Of a stretch of DNA of 64,000 bases, positions 10,891-20,600 are shown in pieces (position 1 is the first letter of the stretch; every line of letters begins with the position of its first letter). The position numbers were made by a program, and so were the translations under genes. The stretch comes from Anoplopoma fimbria (taxonomy: Eukaryota > Chordata > Actinopteri > Perciformes > Anoplopomatidae). The DNA is taken from positions 11,908,124 through 11,972,123 of the forward strand of contig NC_072464.1 of NCBI RefSeq assembly GCF_027596085.1. The letters run 5' to 3'. The notes beneath the pieces were generated by a model. The model worked only from the letters and a program-made list of their open reading frames with translations. It made no database searches and was not told the origin of the DNA.

Positions 10891-12455
10891 ATGATCCGAA
10901 TGTTTCTAGAGATCTTGGCCTTTATTATTACCACTTCAGGGTGGGTGCTGGTGTGTTCTACCTTGCCGACGGACTACTGGAAGATATATACACTTGATGG
11001 AGCAGTAGCCGCCACAGTAACCAACTATGCCAATCTGTGGAAGATCTGTGTCACTGATTTAACTGGAGTCTCCGACTGCAAAGACTTTCCCTCGATGTTG
11101 GCACTGGAGGGTCAGCTCGTTGTTCCCTTTTTATTGCATGCATGTTTTTTGACTAAGCCTATTTCTTGATATTTTTAATGGATTTGGTCAATCATGTTAA
11201 ATACATTTTCTGTTAGTTTTTTTAGCTAAATAGCACGTGAAAAAGCTTTAAGGCTTGTTGTAGTTTTTCTTTTAGCCTACTTGTCCATATTAAAACTAGT
11301 GCTAATTCATATTCACTTTCAAAGTGCCTCATAAGCGTTCAACCTCAGCTCCTTCTCTGTCTTAATTGTGCAATAAAATTCAAGTTGAAGCTCATTGCTA
11401 TTCAGGACTAATAGATACTCTAAGGCTTAAGGCAAGTTTTCAAGAAACAACTCATTTACCTCGAAATATGTCAATGTTTAGCCTTTATTCTAAGAGCTTG
11501 AAAGCTATGAAGGAGGTTTGCTATGAACTTAGGTGTTTATTCCCACGGATGACTAGTTTAGGGGTTAACTTCCAAGGTAAGATTTGCCACTAAATCACAC
11601 ACAGAAAGGAGCCCGAGAAAGTAACGCTCTTTTGATTGCTTAAAAGTTGACCTCTATTTTACATTTGCAGGCTACATTCAAGCATGCAGGGGATTGATGA
11701 TTGCAGCCGTCTGTCTGGGGTTTTTTGGTTCTATATTTGCCCTTGTTGGAATGAAATGCACCAAAATTGGAGGGAGTGACAAAAACAAAGCTAGGATTGC
11801 CTGCTTTGCAGGTGTAAATTTCATTCTTAGTGGTAAGTACAGTGGAATTCTGTCTGCAATATCTGTAATTATCTGCGTGGACTGATTAGATTCCATATTT
11901 ATTGTTCTTCTCAGGCCTTTGCTCACTTTCAGCATGCTCACTATATGCACACCGGATAACATCAGAGTTTTTTGACCCAATGTTTATGTAACAGAAGTAA
12001 GAACTGTCTCATTGTTTTATAACCTATTCAGAAAAATGATCATCATCAACAAGTATTGGTCTTTTTCTTTAGATATGAACTGGGAGCTGCTCTTTTTATC
12101 GGCTGGTCAGGTTCTTTCCTCTGTATCCTCGGAGGCAGCATGCTCTGCTTCTCCATCGTGGGTTGTTCTACCAAAAGATATGTTTAGGTTACATATACTA
12201 TGTTTATATTTTAGAGAAGATACATTTATGAATCAATTTTATTGAACAATGTGGATGTTTGAATTATGAAGACAAATATGTGTTCTGTCTCTTTCCAGCC
12301 ACAGACAGGCAAACTATATCTACAACGGTGCGGCCTCACATTCTCATATCTCCTCATACCCGAGAGGACAGGCAACGTCTGTAAACCCGAGGCCGCCTCC
12401 AGACTACAGCAACTCCTCCAGGACACAGCACTTTGATAAGAATGTATATGTGTGA
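10891..12455 (+). pseudogene. claudin-10b-like copy with stop in exon 3 and lost exon 4 donor (gene C)
   Basis: Recent duplicate of gene A. Exon equivalents: 10891-11110, 11671-11832, 11915-11996, 12073-12177, 12299-12455. Exon 1 is intact (W30, D36, N48-L49-W50, C53, C63, K64) but only about 72% identical to gene A; exon 2 is identical base for base. Exon 3 has an in-frame TAA at 11989-11991, truncating at 152 aa before TM4 if the old donor is used. The same change makes a GT at 11988 that would remove exactly 9 bases, including the stop, and keep frame. The exon 4 donor GT has become AT; reading on adds codons ending K-R-Y-V and a stop at 12185-12187. With the new donor the product would be 189 aa with four TM segments. 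Exon 5 remains intact. It could be a dying gene or a shortened working claudin; transcript data would decide. Another ATG at 10900 aligns with the start of gene A. Confidence 0.8.
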
Positions 12456-12711
12456 GGGATGTGAATTTAAAGCACTGAATATAGCACTGTATGCAACTTG
12501 GTGGTGTGTTATAGCAGCACAATTTGTTGATATTAATCTGTGGTCATCAGGAAATAAGTTTAGAAAATTTATGAAGCTTTTATGATGCAGTTTACCCTCT
12601 GATGTTGGGGAATTTCTATTTTCTATACAGCAGACAGCTTCTGTATTTGGCAGTTGCCCATATATTACTGTGATTTGAATTTTAGGATTATGTATTATAA
12701 TCAAACAGCAA

Positions 12712-12717
12712 AATAAA
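12712..12717 (+). terminator. Candidate polyadenylation signal of gene C
   Basis: AATAAA about 260 bases after the exon 5 stop, in the block homologous to the 3'UTR of gene A, where the more proximal signal has mutated. Confidence 0.35.
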
Positions 12718-13384
12718 TCAAAAACATTTGGTCCAGAATTGGCCAGTCTTATCAAATCGTATCATCATTTTCTATTTTTGTATGTATATGGCAAACTATG
12801 CATCATTTTTTATTTCATATGTTGATTGCATGTTTAACTGAAACTAACCTTTACATGTTTGTAAATAAGTGAACGTATATATATATATATATTTTTTTTA
12901 AATTATATTTCAATGTGTATATTTGTTTCTATGTTATATGTGTAAAAGTGTGGACATAATTAACAAGTTTCTTATAATGGTAAATCTTTATAACTTTGTC
13001 TTACACAGACAGTATAACTCATTTTAAATAAAACACAACCATTTGGTTGGTCCGACCTTAATCTGGTATATGAACAGCAACATTATTAGATTACTAGAAT
13101 ATATATTTATATATAAACACATACACATATAGGAGCTGCCTCAATTAACCAAACACTGATGATCACCCTCCACTTACTCAAACCATATACGTCATCTGAC
13201 AGACAATAACATTAAACAGTGTAAAAATATACAAAGTAACTCATTATAATGGTGCTTATAAATCCTAAATAACCTTCATGTAATCTCAGATCTCTCAAAA
13301 GTAAAAAATAAATTTAAAAAAATCAAACAATAGCAAAGAACAAGTGAATTTCAGAGAAAATATACCTATACATCTTACAGTGTC
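12718..13384. other. Intergenic DNA after gene C
   Basis: AT-rich with short AT runs (about 12878-12890 and 13100-13115). No exon seen. If the B-type fragment that follows came from a full gene, its exon 1 and most of exon 2 should have been here, but they are not recognisable. Confidence 0.45.
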
Positions 13385-13645
13385 ATCAAAGGATAAAAAA
13401 AAACTGCTTCTATTGATGGCAGTGAATGCAAAACATGTTTCTTTAAATGACAAAAATGTTTTGTCTTCTTTATTTCTTGATATCAACATAACCAAAATAA
13501 TTTACAGTCGGTCCAAAGTATGATTTCTATTTGATCTAATTCCAGGAATGACCTACAATAGGACTTCTATGACTAGCGGGCTTTTTTTCATCCCTCTAGG
13601 GTCTGTATTTTATGCTTAATATTTCTCAGTACAAACCTTTTACAC
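13385..13645 (+). pseudogene. Decayed fragment of a gene B-type claudin
   Basis: Two blocks match gene B in order. Bases about 13385-13500 match the end of exon 2 and intron 2 of gene B (shared aaactgctt, then aaatgacaaaaatgttttgtc against aaatgacagaaatgttttgcc). Bases about 13535-13645 match the intron 3 acceptor and exon 4 (ctaattccaggaatgaccta against tcaattccaggtatgaccta, followed by a degraded TM4 segment). Exon 3 is missing between them, and the reading frame is broken by stops and indels. It lies at the position relative to gene C that gene B has relative to gene A. Confidence 0.72.
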
Positions 13646-14051
13646 AAATGTAAGTGTATTTTGCTTCTGTCAACATCATAAATGTGTAACAAACTGGTGT
13701 CATCATTTTATAAATCTTAACATTCAAGGATTTCATAAAAAAAAACTTTCATGTGTTTGCCTTTGCCTTGTTGGCATGTTCAGACTTTAACACAGAATCT
13801 ATAGTAAGAGCTGAATGTTACATGAACTGACTGAACCCATGCTGGTAGGCGAGTGTGTATTATACCAACAACAAACAGATTAACAAAGTGACCATCACAA
13901 AAACAGTGGAAGCACAGTTCAAGTCAAAACATGTGATGATGTACACAAACCAAGTTTTGCCTCTTGTGTTTCCTGCGGGGCCTCACAGTTTGTGATCAGG
14001 AGCTGTTGGATTTGACTTTTCTCTGTATAGAGGCTCAACTTCACAGCAAGC
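13646..14051. other. 5' flank of claudin gene D
   Basis: No exon seen. The segment near 13938 (acaaaccaagttttgcctct) resembles one near 10200 (acaacccaagttcagcctcg), possibly another trace of the cluster's duplications. A promoter for gene D is expected here but no definite element can be named. Confidence 0.35.
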
Positions 14052-15223
14052 ATGAGTTACAGGACTGTGGTGATGTACATGGAGATCGGCTGCTTTGTTG
14101 TCTGTGTATCAGGATGGATCCTGGTGTGTTCCACAATGCCCACAGAGATCTGGACATGGTCTGAGGTAGACAGCATAGTGTTGACCACCTCAAACTACTT
14201 CTCCAACCTGTGGAAGGATTGTATATCTGATTCAACTGGAGTATCTGACTGCAAGGGGATTCCATCAATGCTTGCTCTGAATTGTAAGTAAATTTGATAA
14301 AGCACAAGACATGATAAAAAAAACCAAAAAAAAACCATCGTCTTTTTTACTGCACCTTTTAATGTGTGCTGCGTATTATTACTTTGCTGTTCTTGGACAG
14401 GGGACATTCACATGTGCCGAGCTCTCATCATCATCTCTATTATCCTGGGTTTCTTTGGATCAGTTCTGGTTTTAGTGGGAATGAAGTGCACTAAGGTTGG
14501 TGGAACAGAGATTGTTAATGCAAGAGTAACCTTTGCTGGCGGCATGAACTACCTTATCGGAGGTAAGACATTACACAGACTTATTTGAAAGAAGTCACAT
14601 AGCACAACACTATGAGACTCCTCTAAATATCAAAATGTTCTTATTCTTTTAGGGTTGTGTTCTACGATTGCTTTCTCATATTATGGAAATAAAATTAGAT
14701 CAGAATTTCAAAACCCTAACTACAGAGCTCAAAAGTACGTACAATTATATCATGCTTCAACATTTACCAGACGACTCTCTGAAGGAAGAATTGTAAATTA
14801 ATTTATTGTTCTTGTATTTATCGCCAGATTTGAAATAGGCGTTGGTGTTTTCATCGGCTGGGGAGGCTCCACCTTACTTGTTGTTGGAGGCCTTATTTAC
14901 AGTATCTTTGCAGGGACAGAAGGGTGCCAGTCAAGGTAAATGCTGCCACTGTCACAAATCATTTTTTCCCCCAGCATTTCTATTATCTACAGAAAAATAA
15001 CTGCCTATTTCTTGAATCTGAACCTCACAGCTCAAAAAGATACCCGGACTACCAGTTCCCTGATGCCTACACGGTTGTTCCGACAAGAAAAAGCATTGTT
15101 TCTTCAGCTCGCACAATGACTAGTGCGAGCAGAAAATCAGAGACATCCAGTGGCAGCAGAGGCAGCAGCATCTCTGGAATCACCGCTACTACCAAGACGA
15201 CAGCTACAAATGCATATGTGTGA
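14052..15223 (+). CDS. claudin-10-like protein (gene D)
   Basis: A complete claudin of 258 aa. Exons: 14052-14283, 14401-14562, 14653-14734, 14828-14935, 15031-15223; all GT-AG and in phase, with exon 2 of 162 and exon 3 of 82 bases as in gene A. Loop 1 has W34, N52-L53-W54, C57 and C67; D40 and K68 correspond to human claudin-10b D36 and K64, so the claudin-10b-type charge pair is kept. The inner loop reads GMKCTKVGGTE. The cytoplasmic tail is rich in Ser, Thr and Arg and ends N-A-Y-V, a PDZ-binding terminus. The introns are all short (87-118 bases), unlike genes A-C where intron 1 is 560-950 bases. It is more diverged from A than C is, so it is an older member of the cluster. The named teleost paralogue cannot be assigned by eye. 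Confidence 0.91.
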
Positions 15224-15705
15224 CCCCTTTTCAAAGGTGGACAATATTCTATGTTTCTGTCCTTGTCCATGAAATATATGTGTGGATTTATTTGTATGAT
15301 CATTTTATATTCCAAAATCAACATTTGAGCTTTAATATAAGATTTAGAAAGGGTACTTGCAATTTTCCTGTTTACTTATTTCACCTTAAATATTTTACTC
15401 AATTTTAAATTACTTTATTCTTCTACTTCACTACATTTTTTACCTTTTACTTTGCCACATTTATCTGTCACTTGAAATGACTTTCGATTTTTTTTTTTAT
15501 ACAATACACATGATCTGTTTATTTATGTGCATGGTTATAGTTTAAAGTATATGAAGCAATTAAAATTAGCTCCACTTTTACTAACTACAACATTATAATT
15601 ATGCATCCATAATAATGAATCTGTACTTAATAATAATCTTGATGGATTGATTTGAATAATTTTTCCTTTGATATTTTAAGTACATGTTTCAGTACTTTTA
15701 CTTAA

Positions 15706-16055
15706 AAGGCCTGTGTGCAGGATTTGGCGGCATCTAGTGGTGAGAATGCAGATTGCAACACATCTTTAACTTTTCCCTTGTACTAAGTGTTTAGGAGAAC
15801 TTTACGGCAGTCAACACAAAAAAAATGGCCCTCTCTAGAGCTAGCGTTTGTCCTTCTTGGGCTACTGTAGAAACATGGAGGTGCAGAACTCTGTGACGAT
15901 GACCCACTCCGTTTATAGATATTAACAGCTCATTCTAAGGTAACAAAAACACAATGAATCTTATTTTCAGGTGAAAACACACAAGGGAAAACATATTGCT
16001 ATAATATTCCATTCTTGAAAATAGACCCCTAAATAGTACACTCTGGCCCTTTGAG
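15706..16055. mobile_element. Non-autonomous DNA-transposon-like repeat
   Basis: The block begins aaaggcctgtgtgcaggatt and ends gtacactctggccctttga, giving short imperfect inverted ends. Its interior (catctagtggtgag, gggctactgtagaaacatgg, ctcattctaaggtaacaaaa) is a pattern seen repeatedly in teleost genomes. A related sequence in the opposite sense appears at about 44225-44480. Family name not assigned. Confidence 0.55.
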
Positions 16056-16869
16056 TAAAATTTTGAATGTAGGATTTGTACTTGTAATATGTATGTATAT
16101 ATAATACTATATAATATGTATATAATAATGAATGTGTTTACATAGGGAAATTGCTACTTTTACTAAATCATCTGAATATTTCCACCATTGCTGAATGTCT
16201 GCTCCCTAATTTACCACTCTCATGAGAACCACATGTCCCAGTATATATATGTTTATATATATATATATGTATATATATTTACCACCAACTCAGTTGTGTA
16301 GCATTAATAAATTATTTTAAATTATAAAATAGTTTTGATTCACAAGTTGCGATTAACTGCGTGTACATTTTATAATCACTGGCCTCGTCTTCAAAGCAGT
16401 GTGAGCATGATGATAGAGAAACGTGCCTATCTGTCTGTATCACTCCCCACCCCACGTGCTCTATATGAATGTGTATGTGTTCACACGCTCAGCTTAGAGG
16501 ATGTGTCTTCCCGTGTGGACAGTCATATTCAGTGTCTGATAAAAATGAGCAAGATAATTGATGACAAAGCACACTAACAACTTGCATTGATTTCACGGAC
16601 TGAGGACCTCCTCAGTGAAGGTGACCATTGAAAAATAATAAATAGTTTCTTATGATTACTGATTGCAAAAGTTCTGATCAATGAATAGGCATGGTTTTAA
16701 AATATATTAATAGCAATTTACAGACACTCAAAAAACACTAGCCTAGCCTAATTCTCCTATGTAATAATGATCTGAAGTTTACAATAGAGTAGGCAATAAA
16801 ATATGGAATAAATAATTTAGCATATAATCTGGAATAGTGGCACTAGCATGCCAGAGGCCATTCAATTTA

Positions 16870-17060
16870 AGGTTTATTCGTATTAGTCTGTTTCTGCACT
16901 GTACTTTTGCTCTGGTTTATGCTCTTAGATGCTTGTTTAAGAAAGGAGATGCACTTATGACTTCTGGTGACTAGTAGTTCTCTTGAATACCTATGTTGAA
17001 TACACTTCCTGTAAGTCGCTTTGGATAAAAGCATCTGCTAAATGACTGTAATGTAATGTT
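16870..17060. mobile_element. LINE-type 3' end
   Basis: Contains gtaagtcgctttggataaaa followed by catctgctaaatgactgtaa and a taatg repeat. This is a very common 3' terminus of teleost LINE/SINE elements. Only the 3' portion is present. Confidence 0.55.
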
Positions 17061-17177
17061 TACTTAATAGGTTTACGGACAATCTTTTCTTCCCAAGGAT
17101 AACCCTAGCTCACTTTTGTTCTTGCAAACACTATCTCCCACAGGCCCTCATAAATGAACATATTGGTGTACGTGGTT

Positions 17178-17213
17178 GCTTTGTGGGGACCAGCACTTTG
17201 GTCCCCACAAAGC
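17178..17213. repeat. 14-bp perfect stem-loop
   Basis: Arms gctttgtggggacc (17178-17191) and ggtccccacaaagc (17200-17213) flank an 8-base loop. Similar ggggacc/ggtcccc repeats often lie beside CA tracts in fish DNA, so this is probably part of a dispersed repeat rather than a regulatory hairpin. Confidence 0.65.
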
Positions 17214-17250
17214 TGTGGGGTTCCCCAAAAAGTAAAAAAAAAAACAAAGA

Positions 17251-17363
<113 letters not shown>

Positions 17364-17422
17364 TCAGTGATGACAAGATGACATGTGCTGCCGTGGCTCC
17401 TCTCTGTTGAGCCAACAGATGT

Positions 17423-17536
17423 GGGCGGGGCTTTCAAAACATTCCAGCCAATCACAGCCGCACACGCCCGGCCGCTCCAGTACTCTGGGCCGCTGTGACC
17501 GGGAGAAGAGAAGCGACGCTGAATAAATAGACGTCA
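17423..17536 (+). promoter_or_regulatory. dnajc3 promoter with ERSE-like element
   Basis: A GC box (gggcgggg) is at 17423-17430. CCAAT at 17448-17452 is followed after exactly nine bases by ACACG (17462-17466), one mismatch from the ER stress response element CCAAT-N9-CCACG bound by NF-Y with ATF6/XBP1. A CRE-like agacgtca lies at 17529-17536. The region is richer in CpG than its surroundings. DNAJC3 is a known unfolded-protein-response target, so the element fits; binding is inferred. Confidence 0.6.
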
Positions 17537-17648
17537 ACACATGGGACTGTTGAGAATCAAGCGAAACATTAGTGAACAAAAAAAAAATTACACCAGCTGG
17601 AGTGTGTGAGACATAACGAGATTGGACCTGTCTGATGCGAGTCTAACC

Positions 17649-20600
17649 ATGGTTTCCATTGAACATGTCGCTCACAAGATACTGACTTACGTCCCATATG
17701 TTCTTGTTTTGATTGACATGAGATACGAAGGTAAGGAAGCTGAACTTTCTACACTTGGCACGTCACGTTAGCGCGAGCTGGTTAACGTCACCATTAACTA
17801 GCATCACACGGTGACACGTGGTTAATGTCAGTGGTGACTGTAGGCTAACCCTAAGCTAGCTAAGCACCTATGTTTACTTAGCTATCGTCTGACAGCTAGC
17901 GGTAGCTAACCTGTGCATGACAAAGTGGTCTCTGTCTTGTTGTGTTTATGACTTGATTCATGCTCCTGTCATGGGCCGGGGTTACACCTCAACTGGTAAC
18001 AATAGTAATTGCTGCAATGTATATGACATGTGGTTTGAAGATCTCCAGCTACATGTTTGTGAATGTGTGACGACAGAGGCAGTTTAACAGCTGCTGTGAA
18101 GTGGACACAACACACGCATAGGGAAACCAGTAGGTTTGAAAACCAGTTGGGGTGTAACACTGGCACCAGTTAATGAATGGGAGTACAGTACCAGTCAAAA
18201 GTTTGGACACACCTTCTCATTCAACTACTTTGAATAATCTAAAATGTAAAACATGTTCTGGTTTGTTGAGCATTTGTTTGTTTACCACATAATTCCATAT
18301 GTGTTCCTTCATAGTTTGGATGTCTTCAATATTAATCTACAATGTAGAAACAAATGCCATTGAATGAGAAGGTGTGTCCAAACTTTTGACTGGTACTGTA
18401 TGTCAGATCTAAAATCTTGTTTTCAGACAAATATTTCAGTTTTGTGCTTACATGTTTCATATTCTAGATTTAGTGTTTAAATTACCACAGTTTATGTTGG
18501 GCAAAGTCTTTTTTTAGATAAACAGTACAGACTACACAGAGAATATGAGGAATAAGGGGGTTTAATAATCTATCCATCTGCATGGGTAACAAGAAAACAC
18601 AGGCTCAGGTGAGTATTTACAGTACCAGTCAAAAGTTTCTTCAACTACTTTGAAGAATCTAAAATATAAAACATATTCTGGTTTGTTGAGCATTTGTTTG
18701 TTTACCACATAATTCCATATGTGTTCCTTCATAGTTTGGATGTCTTCAATATTAATCTACAATGTAGAAAAAAATTTAAATAAAGAAAAACCATTGAATG
18801 AGAAGGTGTGTCCAAACTTTTGACTGGTACTGTACATAAAGAGTGGATGACTGTAATGTCATTTTGCATCTATTCTGTGGTAATTTGTTAAGTTTAACGT
18901 TGTCTTTTTTCAGGAGTGAAATGTAGCAGAGATGGGAGTGTGGACAATCATATGGAGATGGGGAAGAAACTGCTCGCTGCTGGCCAGCTAGCCGATGCCC
19001 TCTCTCATTTCCATGCTGCTGTTGGTAAGTGCTGCATTCAGAGTAAAAAAATGCAGTTCGTTTTTACTCATGGAAATTAAATTCAAAACTTGTATAGTCA
19101 TGTTTACTTTGTCATTTTGTCAGATGGAGATCCCAAGCACTACATGGCCTACTACAGGAGAGCTACAGTGTTTCTAGCAATGGGGAAGTCAAAGTCTGCA
19201 CTGCCAGATTTGAGCAGAGTTATCGAACTCAAACCAGACTTCACATCTGTGAGTTTTTGATTTTACATCAGTTGGTGTGAAATCATTTTATTTTCTCATA
19301 GTTGCACACGGGTTTATGTCATACTGCAGACTTACAGAACTATGTGAGAAACTCACCTAAACAAATAATTGGAAGAAACTTGTATATTTGTATATACGAT
19401 AAATGTGCAAATGTCTAAATCAGCCCCATGCAAATCTGTTCTGGAAAACCGGTCAGTTATGTCAGCTGTTCTGATAGGTCTGTGGAATATTTGTAATCTA
19501 GTGCAAAACAAGTCTTATCTCCCTATCTTAACAGGCACGCCTTCAGAGAGGAAACCTCCTCCTGAAGCAGGGGGCACTAGATGAAGCAGAGAGTGACTTT
19601 AAGAAGGTGGTAAGTATTGAAATATCCAGTTTAAACTGTAGAGCAACAACACTAAGAAGTCACTATTTTGTAAGATAAGCAGAGATCACCAGGAGGTGTC
19701 AGTGTTGATCTGTAGCCTGGTGGTACAGTGAATCTAAGCTCAAGCATTAAAGCTATAAAACTGTAAACTGTACATTTATATTGTGAGGTTGATAACCTGA
19801 GAGGTTTTGTTATTTATAAGGTGAAGGGAATTGACAAAATGCTTTGAAACCAAGAAAAATGGAAGTTTAAAAATAGATGCACATACAAATGGCCACAAAA
19901 GACCTTACAAAAACTCTGGATCCATTAGATTTGTGAAAGATATAGATAATGATGACATTTGCAGTGAACTCTCATTTTGGCCTTCAGGGATCATTTTAAG
20001 GTGCTGGTTAAAGATTGAGAATTGAGCTTGCTAATACATTTCCATTAGAATTGCTATTTTACTGAGAGGTTCCACAACACTCCCAGAGGACATACATGGC
20101 TGTGTTATATCTGCTATTAATTCTTCGATTCCATTTAAGCTGCTCAATTCTCAGGGGAGGCAATCATGCTGTCAGAAATGAGGTTGCTCTTTGATATGGG
20201 GATTGCATGTGAATGTCCGTGTCACTTTGTGCCAAGGTTACGTGGCGGCCCTGCAGCCTCATAAACCTGAAAACTGCAAAGAAACCCAGTCAACGTTTGA
20301 ATAGCTTTATTGTATGTAGGTTGACGTTCAGTGGTTACTCTTTAGTTCCTGTTTATGTGAGCACAATGTGCTACAGGCTGCTAAACTGTATGATTTGTAT
20401 AAAATCATACAGTTTAGCAGCCAAATAAAAGTTCAAAAGTTACTTTCTGGGAGTGTCTATGGAAAAGAGAGTATATAATTGCAAAAAAGTGTGAGCTTAT
20501 ACAGTTTTAGTTGGGCAACATTTTGAGGGTTTAATGTTAAAGTATCTGGCCAGAGGTGGGTGCTGTCTTGCTGCTCTAGCAGTCCACAACGTTGCCCTAG

